From Artemia franciscana (lineage: Eukaryota; Arthropoda; Branchiopoda; Anostraca; Artemiidae): a DNA stretch of 64,000 bases. The notes below the pieces were generated by a model. The model saw only the letters and a list, made by a program, of their open reading frames with translations, did not search any database and had not been told where the DNA came from. Shown here one piece after another: positions 1 to 12,159 of the stretch. The stretch spans positions 54,692,068 to 54,756,067 of the forward strand of contig NC_088866.1 of NCBI RefSeq assembly GCF_032884065.1, in the 5' to 3' direction. Positions within the stretch are counted from its first letter, which is position 1, and every line of letters starts with the position of its first letter. Both the position numbers and the translations under genes were made by a program.

Positions 1-272
1 AGTCAAAAGTGAATGGAGGAAAACAAGCCTCTCCCCCAAGCCAATCATTCCCCAAAACACATCCGATCAAAAACTTAAGAGAGTTACTTTGTTCATCATT
101 CCCCACAGTCCTCAGGGCAAGGGCTGTAAGTTAGGCAATCCGTTCACGTTTACATATAGCATGTGGTATTGAGAAAGGTATGCATGTTTGACTTTTACTT
201 TCCAAAAAGACGAAGAACATTCAGGCAAGCCTTTAAGAGAATGTTAAGGCAAGTATTCAACAAAATCAACAC

Positions 273-1380
273 ATGTTATGTGTATACGGATTGTCAAAAG
301 GGCATAACCCAGAAATGACTGAGTATACTAATTTGGAACTTCCAGGAAATGATAAGGGAGACGACCCAAAAAGCAATATTTGCCGCTACCGGTGCTATTA
401 TAACTACTATGCTACTACTGCTGCCAAGACTACTACCGCACTACTCTATTTAGAATATTGAGGGGGAACTTGAACTAAATTATAACACGATATGTGCATG
501 TGAAGTAGTTTGGGTATTAAATTGGAACTTTCAGAGAATACTGAAAGGAGAGGATCATATGACCAAAAGGCAATATGTGCAGGCTACTACTAATACTACT
601 ATCGCTGCTTCATTCACTGCCTCTACTACTACTACTACTACTACTTCTTTTGCAACTACTTGTAAGGCTAAGAGCATTAAGATGAACATTTCAAGAAGTA
701 TATGAACATACAGGCTATCAAAAGGACATTCAGCAATGGCTAATTGTATTATGTTGAAACATCAAAACTTAATTAGAGGGATGTTCTGCTGACCAAAGGG
801 CAATACGTTAATACTACTGCTGCTACTAGTGCTACCGCTATTATTATTACAACTATTACTAAAGGCATGAAGTTGGAATTTTCAAGTAATTATGAGGGGG
901 TGGGGTGAACTTAGTCACAAAACACCGTCTGTATGCAAGTTGTCAAAAGGGCGCCACAGCAATATCTGATAAGCAGTCTGGTGTCTGAAATTGAAACAAA
1001 CAGGGCTTGCTGCAGCGGATGTTGAAATAACAAAAAAAAAAAAAAATTAAAATCCTGATGTTACTGATTATACTCATACTTCTGCTTCCACTAAAGCAAA
1101 GGCTACTACTACTACTACTACTACTGCTGCTATTAAATCTAATGGTATTAAGGCGAACAATTTGGATATATTGAAACTGTATGGAACTAAATCGTAACAC
1201 AATATGGCTGCAGAGATTCTCAAAACGCAATATGAGGAAATATTCAGGAACAGTTGATTGTTTCAAGTTGGAACTTTCCAGATGCTATGCACACACTGCT
1301 GCTAATACTAATACACTAATACAACTATTGCTATTACGCAAGCTAAGAGTAGAGGTGAAGCTTTTAAGGAATATTTAGGT
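273..1380 (+). repeat. Degenerate ~250-bp repeat with (TAC/ACT)n runs
   Basis: At least five imperfect units share (C/T)ATCAAAAGG or TGTCAAAAGGG, TTGGAACTTTC(C)AG, GGCAATA(T/C)G and then a run of ACT/GCT/ATT triplets, for example 418-435, 585-645, 815-860 and 1105-1130. ORFs through the triplet runs are low complexity (poly-Ser on the minus strand) and not credible genes. Confidence 0.7.
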
Positions 1381-4300
1381 GGATGCTGAACTAAACTAAA
1401 ACAAAGTACGAGAAAAACGAAAGGGAAATATTTTTTTTTTACGAAAGAGACTAAGTTAATAAAAAACGAATAAAAATTAATTTAAAAAACTTTCTACAAA
1501 ACAAGTTTTTCAAAGAAAAGTAAAGAGCTCCACTAAGCCAAAAATAAGCAGAAGTAAGGTCAAATAACCTTCCAAGCGTAGAACTACCAAAAATCACCAT
1601 CAATAAATAATGAAACTCAAAACAGGTATTAAAATAAGTAACCGAGTCAAACTCACAACGAACAAAAATTAACTTGAGTAGGCCTGACAACACCCATGGC
1701 TTTTCAGGCACGGGTCAATACACGGTCAAAAATGACCGAGTATTGTCAGTTTAATATTCATATACTGATATTTATTCCTTAAGGTTTTAATAATTTTTAT
1801 ATATTAAAGTAAAAAAAAGCGAAAACATTCAAAATATATTTTTTTCAGTTAAGTGCAGATTAAGTATTTGTTATTGCTGCTCATTTTTGGCTTAGTGGAG
1901 CTCTTTACCTTTCTTTGAAAACCTTACTTTTTGGAAAACAGTTCTTTTTTTTTATCTCAACTAGAAAAAAAATCACCCCTCCCAATTTTACCGATTGTTC
2001 GTTAGAAAATCTTCTTTTTTCTTTTTAGAGGCTACTAAAGAGAAAAAGAACATATTTTTATATGCTATGTTACCTTTTGGTGGAGTGAGTCCATCACAGA
2101 AGCCAATAAGAGGGGGAATGCATAGCGCTATTTGTACATCCAGTACATGTAAGCTATCTAGAGTTTATTTTGGGAAGTAAAACATAATCTTGGCTATAAA
2201 AAGATTGTGAGCTATCAGAATTTCTTTGATTAGAATAAAAACCCAATGCTGTTCAAGTTCCCAAAACTCTTTATTTTGTGGGTCCATAAAAAAAACTCTA
2301 TTTTTCGAACATTTCCTCTCACCATAAAACCTTTTTTCACTAAACAATAAAATTTGTTTGAAAAATCCAAAATTATCCCTTTTTTTTATTTATACCTAGA
2401 ATGCTCCCCAAGGTGCTTTTAATTGTCTGATTTTAATATTAACTTTAAATGTCCCCATCACAAGGTTATCAATTACGATTGAATCTTCCTTTGGAAGAAA
2501 TCAAATCTTGGAAGAAAGTTCCAAGAAAACGTCTCCTGGATGACAGATTTCATCCAAATTGAGGTGCAACACCGGACGAAACTATTCAACATGTATTATA
2601 TTCTCAGTTTTCAAACCTTAAAATGATTGGTCTTGCCTGTCTTTGGTTAGAAAGGGGAGGGGTACAGCACGGGAGCTCAACAGAAGAAAGTGAACTTATA
2701 ATGTCTGCCAATTTATGTACTTGCAGAAAACGGCCATCAACCATACGGCCATCAACTGTTTAAAAAGTAGTATGTTATATTACACTAAGAGATTCATCAA
2801 TAATTTTCCACATATACACATATCTAAGTTCTAAATTTCTGCAATTTAAGGGTAGACTATGGAGACACATAACCCTAAATATAGGCTACAGGGGATTGGA
2901 AAAATTGCTTAATGCATTTTCTAGCTTTAATGAATTAGAAAAAAGGCTGTGCTAGTATTAAAACATTTACATTATCAAACAAGGCGTTTATTTATTTCTT
3001 TCAGTTACTTAGAGATACGTAAGCAAAATAAAAAAAAGAGTAAACTTCAACCAAAACTCTATTTTCAAATGAACTTGGTTTCAGGAACTAAGTTATAACA
3101 CTTGCAATAAAATAAAAATGAATAAAATGAATAAAAAAATAAAAATGAATAAAAATCAATGAAAATAGACTATTTTCTTGAGAGTCGTGTCGTCTTCTTC
3201 CTAGGGGGTGGCGAACTTGACGAACTACTTAGGTCTTTACCTGAAATAGCATCCAGTGAGTATAGCAAACATGAAACACTAGTGATACAGAATACCATAC
3301 AAATACTTAAATGGTTTCAATCGAGAGATGTACTATCCCCCCCCCCGCTCAGAGCAGGAAAAGTTGTCATAAGGATCGACTGTCCAACTGCTATTTCCTC
3401 CATATAATTTGCTTCGCATGATGTTAACATAGGTTTCAAAAAGATGTTTTGCCTCCTTTAATAAATTACAAGGATGCTTGGAAAATAAAGTTTATAATAA
3501 AAACAATTGTGTATGCCGCTTATTGACATCTAAATAAAACGTTTGTTATAAAAATAGACAGAAGGGTTAGTTATTAGCATGCAATAAAACAACTCTAGAC
3601 AGTCATATGCAATCGGTTTATGTCACGGGAAGGATTTCTCCAATTGAGAAAAAAACACCTAAAGAAGAAATTATGTCTAGGATATAGAAAATTATAGAAT
3701 TTATTTACAAAAATCTTATGATACGCGTGGCCTGGCAGAAAACCACGACTCAGCGTATCCAACCGACCTAGCAACTTCGTAACTTCCCCTATTGTGTATT
3801 CCTGGGGCCAGTCTGAACCGCTTTAATTATGCTGTTACAAAATTCAGTAACAATACGGAGGGTCCCATTACACATCATTTCTGAAATATCTGAGTTACGC
3901 AAAAGCATAACAATTGTATTTTCTTTATTTTTAAGTTATGCGGTGGTAAATCTGCAGTTTAAATTGAATTGAGGAATTCCGAAGTATATTCAATTCCTCC
4001 TTTTTCTTTATCTTTTAGAATCGTAGCTTTTAAACAATTTGTATTCTTCTGGGAGGCGATCGACAATTTTAGCATTTATTTTACTAACTTCTTTGTTGAC
4101 TGAAGCTAATGCTTCATTAAATTCAGATTAATTAATGATGCTCGATTAATTAAATAATTGAGATTAATTAATGATGCTCGTTATTGCGAAGTCTTCTAGC
4201 CAAATTTTCTTTCTTCTTCACTTTTGATTTTGATTACTTCAGACAATTTGTCCATGCCCTTTGCTTTAGTTGCCCTTACTAGTCTAGTCTTACATGATGG

Positions 4301-4912
4301 TCCAGTTGTTTGTTTTTCCCCCAATGTTGATTTAATTTGTTCGTTCCGTTCTCTTGATGCTATCACCTTTGATGTGTGGTTCCGACAAAACATCATTTGT
4401 AACAATAGCAAATTTTCGTTTTTGGGGTCTACCTACAGGCCCTTCCAATAATCATTTGACAATTTCTCCACTTGTTGTACTTATATATTTTTGACAGTAT
4501 GGTTGAATACCGTACTGTCATTTTGGCATACCAAAAGCACTGAGAAACCACCCCAGAGTGGGGCTTGACGTAATTATTCCACATTGGTACCAGAATTTGG
4601 ATCTCTTCTTGATGAACTTGACACAAAATGTATCATATATCATATATTTACATAGACTAATTTATTATACATACGGCAAATTCGATGGTAGGGTGAGGAA
4701 GGGGGGGGGGCATAAATGGCAAATAATCCATATAAAAAAGGGTTATTAAAACCTTACACATAAAAAGCATGTATTCAATAAATGAAACTAAGTCAGGACG
4801 GTCAAATACACCATACATAGTAAAATACACAACATACACAATGTATAATGTACAATAATAATACATAGTAAAATACGTAAAAATACCGTTTAATACAGCA
4901 CTTTTAAACCTA

Positions 4913-4995
4913 TATCTTCGCGACGGCGCAGTGGATTAGACCGCACGTTTAATCCGACAGGATTCAGGTTTAACTCCGACCACCGCAAGGAAGTA
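4913..4995 (+). mobile_element. tRNA-derived SINE-like sequence
   Basis: A Pol III box A-like motif (GGCGCAGTGGATTAG) and a box B-like motif (CAGGTTTAACTCC) lie about 30 bases apart. No 7-bp acceptor stem closes the tRNA fold, so it is not a tRNA gene. A similar sequence lies at 20268-20345. Confidence 0.5.
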
Positions 4996-5227
4996 TTTAA
5001 CAATTGTATCCATGCAATAATTATTAACTAGTTTTTTGCAGTCGTTTAAAGAGGATTTTTATTAAACAAATACAATGCAAATTATCTTTAATTTGCACGT
5101 TTGCTAGATATACGACAAGAGATTTAAAACTAATCTAGTGTGAACAAAAATACAAATAAAACGTTTATTATTTGCCCTATTTTCATGCTAAAATGGAATA
5201 AATTCCATACCAGAAAAATATTAAATA

Positions 5228-5395
5228 AATAACTATTAAAAAGCTAAAAGTCACATGCTCAACTTTGAGCGCGAATTGGCGGCAACAATTACATACTGGA
5301 TTTCAAAATCCAGGAAATAACTATTAAAAAGCTAAAAGTCATATGCTCAATTTTGAGCGTCAATTGGCGGCAACAATTACATACTGGATTTCAGA
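5228..5395 (+). repeat. 89-bp tandem duplication
   Basis: AATAACTATTAAAAAGCTAA begins at about 5228 and again at about 5317, with the following GGCGGCAACAATTACATACT in both copies and few differences. Confidence 0.9.
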
Positions 5396-5639
5396 AATAT
5401 GTTTGGACAATTTTATTCAAGGATTTGAAGTAAAATGTCTATAGATTTTACAAAAACGCAGTTTTTTCCTGTATCTCCACAAGAAAAATTAGTAATTAAC
5501 CAAAACAGACACATTCTCTGGATAAGAACACAATCTCTGATGGAACCTATTTCTTTTAAAAGATACCAATTTTCAACTGCTCCCCAGTAGATTTTAGAGT
5601 ACCTCCCCCCACTTCAAGGATTTCCAGACAAAATACCCC

Positions 5640-6190
5640 ATGAAGTTGTGGGGATTTTGTCAGGAAAGCATTTTTACAGATGATTGTATGCTAAGAAGAA
5701 TTTTTCAGGCGAAATCGTCCGCAAGAAAATTTGGGGTGGGAATGTTCATCGAAGTTGGAATTGCCCGGAGAATTTTTTTGGGTGGCGATATTTTACGTGA
5801 GAGGGACTGTTCATGGAGAGAGTTCCCTAGGGGGGAAGGAAATTTCCATGGAGGGGGAGCCAAATTTTCAGGCATTATTTGAAATACAATCAGATAATAG
5901 ATAAAAAAAAAAAAAAAGATTTTCGACTGAAATTAAGGTGCAATATTAAAACCTAAAACGTACAGAAATTACTCCGGATATATTTCTCAATACTTGACTC
6001 TTTGCGCTGAAGTTTTACTTTTTGACCCAATTCTTTAACAGCGACTCTTGAAACATAAGGGCCATGTAATAAGACTATGAAACTTTTCTTATAAGTAACA
6101 AAACTATTAGAGATATTGAAGATGGGGCATCCCCCAGCATATATGGAATCATTCCTGTTCACTTTCAGTTTCACTGTTGCTCCTACTTTC
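5640..6190 (+). mobile_element. Foldback-family fragment
   Basis: The sequence from 5640 to 5880 (GAGGATTTTTC-like, GGGAAGGAAATTTCCATGG) resembles 11400-11700, and 5925-6190 resembles the arm and inner hairpin of the same family (ATTAAAACCTAAAACGTACA, CGACTCTTGAAACATAAGG). The ORFs here show no domain. Confidence 0.55.
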
Positions 6191-7729
6191 AGTTGATTTT
6201 TTTTTTAAGTAAACAACGGATCCCAGGGAATTCGGCAGCAGAATCACTCAAATAAGGCATCACCATGTATAGGAAGATGCATTTTTCTTCAAAAATTACA
6301 TATTTTCTTTTTAATACTCCTTTATACAGCTGTCTGTGATGTTCCAGTATCCCGCTAGCAGTGAAGGAACAAGTAAGAAAAAAGGGAACGCACCAAATAA
6401 GCTACCCAAGATTGTAAACATACCTGAATCAACTTCAAATGGCAAGAGATTTCGAAAAATTCAATTATACGCATTTTTGTGACATTTTAACGAGTCAGAC
6501 AAAAATTACGGGGGGGGGGGCACCCTGTAGCTCCACTTATAGATACGGCTTGTCATGGTTTATGCCTTATAAGGAACCAGCAAACAATAGTAAAAAAAAA
6601 AGCAAACACATATTTTTACCACGTATTTACCATATTTAAAACATTTATCATGTATATGATACTACCGTATTTAAAACATTTATCATATATATGATACTAC
6701 CATATAATTTGAAAAATTTGCTGAATCTGAAAAGTAAGGTTTTAAAAAAATTAGCTTTTCGAATAGCTTGAGCTGGAAATAAGGGATGGACTGAATCCCC
6801 CAGCTAGTATCCCGGCAGCACACTTTAGCCCTGAAGTTACAAAATTACATAAATAGTTTTATGATCTACCTAATTACAAAATATAGTCAACAGCAGTAAA
6901 TAAGCTTAGTCCATAATAATCTTAGTAAAATTCGTAAGTTAAGAATTCACCAACTGTAATTATTTTCCTGGAACTGATTTTTGATTTGTCTTTTATTTTT
7001 ACCGTTTTGTATTTAGTTTAATTTATACTTTCTGTTTTAGGGTTGGTAATTGGTTCCAAAACTAGAAAGTAATTCAATAATAGAAAAACAGGGGTCTGAA
7101 CTGCAATATTTGGAAACGACGATTACTTTTAATAAAAAAAAAGGTAGAAAATCGTATTATTTACCAATTTTTTCATTTAACTCTTTTTATTTTTGTTTTT
7201 TGCTAGAATATACCATTTCCTTAGCGTTATACCAATTTAGAAAGGAAAAGTGACATCAAATCACAAAATTCTTTTTTCTTAAATTGTGTCTTCACATTAC
7301 CATCCTGTTACTTATTATCGTTACATAGCTCTACCACAGATAAGAGTTTTTTTTTTTCAAACAACAGCGACTTAAAATTATTCGTCTTTTACTGCATTAC
7401 TATATCTAACCTAAGAACCAGCCATATCAGACAATATTTTGTCTTTACAGAAATTTCTCGTTTTACTAGTTTTGCACCACGAATAGGCGTTTTCCACCTC
7501 ACCTGGAATCTGAAGCTCCGATTCTTACTTGGGAATTTGTCTAGCCGTAAGCTCCCTAGACTCCATGCAGTCATACTACTGAACCCCTCCCTACCCCTCC
7601 AGCTAGAATTTGGTGACTCCAAGACTCCAATCCATATCTATAAGATAAACGATTACAGATCCACTGTGTCAAATACTCGCTTAGGGTAGTCCTAGAAGTT
7701 CTAACTCCATAACTTTGCGTCCAGAAACT

Positions 7730-7870
7730 GTAGTCTGTTTAGATGTGTCAGCCATAATTGGTTAATTCTGTGTTAAAAAGGCGGGCTATTTCTACTGTAT
7801 TTCTTTGTTTGTTTAGATGTACCACCAATCCATGGTTAATTCAGTTTTAAAAAGGAGGGCTTTTTTTCAG
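7730..7870 (+). repeat. Diverged ~80-bp direct repeat
   Basis: GTTTAGATGT, then GGTTAATTC and TTAAAAAGG(C/A)GGGC occur at 7737-7790 and 7812-7862. Similarity is moderate. Confidence 0.6.
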
Positions 7871-8061
7871 AGACAAACAACAGTGGTTGGCTGGCGAAAA
7901 TAAGTAAATAAATAAGCCAGTAAAACAAAAAATAAACCAATAGGGTTAAAGGACACCTCCAACGTATTTTGGTATATTAGAAACAAATAGTCATTATATT
8001 CAACATCTAACAAAAATGTCATGCAAACCAGTAAAAGAAATTATTTATAGTCACGTGATAC

Positions 8062-8186
8062 TCATTTACCATTTTCCTTAACTTCTTTTTTTGTCTTAAT
8101 ATCCTCGTCGCTTTCATCTTCACTAAATGTTATACGTCCACGGGCACGGGTTGGACGAGCTGCTCTCTGAATTACCTTACGGTTAT
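8062..8186 (-). CDS. NCAPD2: Condensin CAP-D2 last visible tail exon, probably terminal
   Basis: The acceptor is TTTTAG on the minus strand; two bases complete Asp with the G of the previous exon. The peptide reads NRKVIQRAARPTRARGRI, then TFSEDESDEDIKTKK and EVKEN. Vertebrate CAP-D2 ends with a similar VVFSSDESSEED motif, so this is very likely the tail. Two endings are possible. Reading straight on gives Gly-Lys and a TGA at 8064-8062, making this the last exon (the coordinates given). Alternatively GTAAATGAG at 8069 is a good donor, leaving one base for a further exon that I could not find in 1-8060. No exact AATAAA lies just downstream on the minus strand. The terminal reading is simpler but not proven. 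Confidence 0.78.
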
Positions 8187-8847
8187 CTAAAATAAAAGAC
8201 AACTACACCTTCAAAGGAAAAATATATTTTCTTTAATTTCTTTTTGAACCACATGTTTTTAGCTTTATCTTGCTCACTTTTTACCCATATTGCTTTTTTT
8301 AAATTTCCCTTTTGTTTTTGACATCATTTGGGTGGTGTCTTTTTATCGGATGATCGATCAAAATGACATAAGTGAATCACACTTACTTAGTAGAAAAAGA
8401 GGGGAGATCACTCGTAGTTAGAAAATTATCTGAAATAACCAATGATTAAGTAATTCTTTAGTTAATATATTTCCTGGGAGTTAATCGCGAAAAATTTGAA
8501 TTGTCAACTGGATTTTTTAAACTTGTGCATAGAAACGAAAGCAGAATTTAAAAAATTTGAAGGATTTTAGGCTTATTCATCGATTAAGGAGAAAATTTGT
8601 AGTTTATCCAACGACTGTTATTTTTAGAGATGTTTTGATGTTATTATAAAGAATGAAGCAAAAAAAAAAAAAAAGATAACTGACGATAGATATACTCATT
8701 TTGACAATAGGTTCAACTATTTGTACACAATTAAGCTTTGAATAAACAAGCATATATAAACATAGGGTAAGCAAACCACCCTTCAAGTTCTTTATATTAA
8801 ACGCAGGTTTAAGGCAGGATGAAAGAATTACATTTCATAAACATACT

Positions 8848-9098
8848 AACTTTGAAAATATATTAAGGCAATTCTGTGTTATGAAGCTTATAATAGGCAA
8901 GCATATGTACGTGCAAGTAGAAGATGGAATATCTATCAGGACTTGTTGTCTTGAGTAAACTCAATTGGTATTCTTTGAAAATATATTAAGGCAATTCTGT
9001 GTTATGAAGCTTATAATAGGCAAGCATATGTACGTGCAAGTAGAAGATGGAATATCTATCAGGACTTGTTGTCTTGAGTAAACTCAATTGGTATTATT
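8848..9098 (+). repeat. 121-bp tandem duplication, almost identical
   Basis: TTTGAAAATATATTAAGGCA begins at about 8851 and again at about 8972. The two copies differ at hardly any base over 120 bp, so the event is recent. Confidence 0.92.
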
Positions 9099-10368
9099 TC
9101 AACATATAATGGTAATTTCATCCCAAATATGTGCAGGTAATCAAATAGTAGGGTAAACAATTTCTTTTAAAACAAAACCACATAGGGAATTTATGGAAAA
9201 CTTAAGTTTTTAGTGTCCTAGACTTGAGTGCCCATCTAGGTACTTAATAGCGGTATCAGAGAGAGAGAGCCAGGAGTTTATATTTGAAGTTATTTCTAAT
9301 TTCTTTGGGCTTTTTCAGCCCTAGGCTATCAACAAAAACCAAGGGCACCGGCAGAAAATTTTCCAGGGGGTACCAGACACCAAAATAGCAGTGGTGGTTG
9401 GGTGATAGTTTAGGTGGTTTAGGGCACCAAACAACGACTTTACCCCGAAGAGGACGAATTTACAATCAATTTAAAATTCTGAGAAGCTAATTGATTTAAA
9501 AGAATCAATAACTATATTTTAGGCTTCCCAGTTGCAAAAGAGGTAATGCCAAACGGTGGCAGTGCTGAATTCAACCCATATTGATTCGATTTATTTGTAA
9601 TGAGATTAGGCTACGTTTGGTGATCTGTAATTGCGTATCAGCTGTAATGGAGCGGGGTGAGTCATTGTTTAGGTGGGGGCTGGATGGATTCCTACAAGAG
9701 TACATTTTAATGGACAAACTGCTTACTCTTCCCGAGGCTTCAGACAAATGTTGAAAGAGGTAGGGAGGAGGAATAAATTAAAATGTTTCTCTATACAGCT
9801 AAAATGATACAATCCCATATCTAAGAGCACATGGGTGGAAAAGGCAAGGTAGGTCATCATCAGCCCCGCCACGAAATTTCTTTGGGGTGGCAAATACTCT
9901 TAGAAACGTAGTTTTCAGCAATTTTAAATGGTAATATTTTTCTTTTTCTATTTATATGAAGTACTTCAATGTACATACGAACGTGTGTAATGTATTTATC
10001 GATAAGGAAATCCTATTATAGAGGCCGTGACGGTTTCATTTATACAGAGAATCAAAAGTGTCACAGAATTTCCATCCCTAAAAACAATAATACTCCTTTA
10101 CATCCAACCGAAATTTTTTAGTAGTAATACTGAAAAGGACTATTCACCATAATTACTATTCACCAAAATTCCTATTCATCGCCAATTGTTTAAGTATATT
10201 AAAATTTTACCCAAAATTGATATTGCAAATTTAGACGTAGGACGGTACTAATCAACCTACAATTATTGATTTGCACATTTTAAAAGCCATTAACCAGGGA
10301 TTTAAGGAACCGGTACCTCAAATTATATCTTGGTTAGGCCTGGGTATGATTTGGAAAACAATCAGAAA

Positions 10369-12077
10369 TTAAATACAAAAAAAAGCTTTTCAACTGAAAG
10401 CAAGAAACGGATTTGGAACCTATTTGAACATAATTTCTTTCTATGAAGGGGGCTGTCTGTTCCTTATCTCCCTACTCTTTACTGTGAAGCTTCTGTGAAG
10501 TTTTACTGTGAAGATTTTTCAAAGCACTAAAAAACTTTTGTTTTACGAACAAGGTGTTGAGAAGGGGTAGCCCCCCTTATACAAAGAGTATTTTATCTTA
10601 ATTTCAAGTTTTAAACTTGCTCCTTACTTTAGTTAGAAACTTTTTCTATTTGTTAAGTAAAAAATTAAACTGTAAAGTTTTATGAATAAAACACTTTCCG
10701 TAGCGCAGAAAAAACTATCATTATTTCAATGATCTCTATCTGGATTTTGAAGGACAATCAAACAGTTCGTATTAACGAACTGTAAGTAAGGAGCAACCTG
10801 GGTCAATAGTAACCGAAACTCTAAAAAACGGAATTTTGATACCATTAGATATATAAAAAGAATTGGCTTACTATGCTGATTCCAAACATATAAGTTTTAT
10901 TAAGTTTAGTCTTACCCATTAAAAGCTACGAGCCTGAGAAAATTTGTCTGATTTTTGTAAAAAGGGGGAAAGACCCCCTAGAAGTTAAATAATTCTAATG
11001 AAAAAAACATCATCAGATTCAGCGTATCAAAGAACCCTACTATAAAGGTTTCAAGCTCATATCTACAAAAATGTGGAGTTTTGTAATTTTTGTAGGAAGA
11101 AAGATCACGGATACGTGTTTATTTTTTTTCCAAGGGTGATAGTATCGACCCAGTGGGCCTAGAACGTCGGGAAATGGTTCATTCTAGTTCTAGTTCCCTT
11201 TTTAGTGACCAAAAATGGAGGGAAACTAGACCCCCTCCCAAGTTACTTTTTTCCCATAATCATCCGATCAGAATTTTGAGATAGCCCTTTTTCAGCATAG
11301 TTGAAAGTCCTAATAACTATGTCTTTGGACATAAAATGACCCCCAAAGCCCTTGGAGAAAGGTTTTCAATTTAAAAAAGTTATTTTTATTGGGAAATATG
11401 CATATATTTTTTCGGGTGGGAGGCGAGGATGAATTTTCTGCTAGGAAAATTTTTCATGGAGAAGGATGTTTCCAGGGGGGCGAACTTTTCAGGAGCAATT
11501 TTACACTGGGTGAATTTTCCAGAATTCCTATACGAAATTTCTTTATTTGTCTTGCTTTCTCTTTACCGATTCAATTTTACGCGTGGTGATGTTAAGGGTA
11601 ATTGTCTGGGGTACATTTTCATCAGAATTGAATTGTTAGAGGATATTTCCGTGAGGAGGAGAATTTTTCCGTGGAGGTGGAAACAGGTATCCTGGCGTTA
11701 TTTAAAAAACGATCAGATATTGAACAAAAAGCGAGTTTTTATCAACTCAAAGTAAGGAACAACATTAAAACTTAAAACGAACAGAAATTATTACGAATAT
11801 GAGGGGGGGGGGGGTTGCTCCCTCCTTAACACCTCGCTCTTAACGCTAAAGTTTAAATTTTGTCCGAATTCTTTAAAAGCGACTCCTGAAACACAAGGGT
11901 CATTTAATTAGAACAATGAGTAACTTTTTTTCAAGTGCCGACAAACTGTAGCGTAAAGAAAGAAGTGTCGAGGAGGGCGCAACCCCCTTCACATACGCAA
12001 TAATTTCTGTTCGTTTTAAGTTTTAATGTTGCTCCTTATTTTAAGTTGAAAAAACATGCTTTTTTTTCTTTATTTCA
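10369..12077 (+). mobile_element. Composite foldback element, ~1.7 kb
   Basis: Terminal inverted repeats (AAATACAAAAAAAAGC at the left, its approximate complement ending near 12077) enclose several internal imperfect hairpins and G/C-homopolymer-rich stretches. The arms carry the same CAACTGAAAG and AAAACGAACAGAAATTA blocks as the palindrome at 57986. The region 10747-11700 matches, in reverse orientation, 58860-59745. The ORFs at 11389-11755 have no recognisable domain. No transposase was seen, so it is probably non-autonomous. Confidence 0.7.
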
Positions 12078-12159
12078 TGAAGCTATTTCATGAAACATCT
12101 TTCTAGAGGCAATGGAAAAAGTATGTCAATTAAAGTAAAAGTATATAATAATGAAAAAA

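Larger units (their letters stand above)
1..8061. other. 3' flank of the condensin gene
   Basis: Beyond the repeats listed (273-1380, 4913-4995, 5228-5395, 5640-6190, 7730-7870, and a 40-bp duplication at 6626-6708), I see no gene. If the exon at 8186 is not terminal, a further exon and 3' UTR would lie here, but no convincing minus-strand exon was found. ORFs such as 3159-3407 (+) and 7389-7622 (-) show no known domain. The spans 1390-4900 and 6200-7700 hold only AT-rich unique sequence as far as I can tell. Confidence 0.6.

Noticed and set aside
943..1266. A 107-codon minus-strand ORF with a poly-Ser run
   Set aside because: The Ser run is the (TAC)n triplet tract of a repeat; the frame is not shared by other units and no domain is present.
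3159..3407. An 82-codon plus-strand ORF (ELDELLRSLPEI...) as a host exon
   Set aside because: The composition is coding-like, but there is no recognised domain, a C homopolymer lies in the middle, and no partner exons were found.
7389..7622. A minus-strand ORF as the final condensin exon
   Set aside because: No acceptor in the right phase precedes it and the peptide does not resemble the condensin tail; a TGA shortly after the 8070 donor offers a simpler end.
11389..11755. ORFs of 66 and 108 codons as a transposase of the foldback element
   Set aside because: No transposase motif is visible and the corresponding region in the reverse copy (58860-59000) does not keep the frame.
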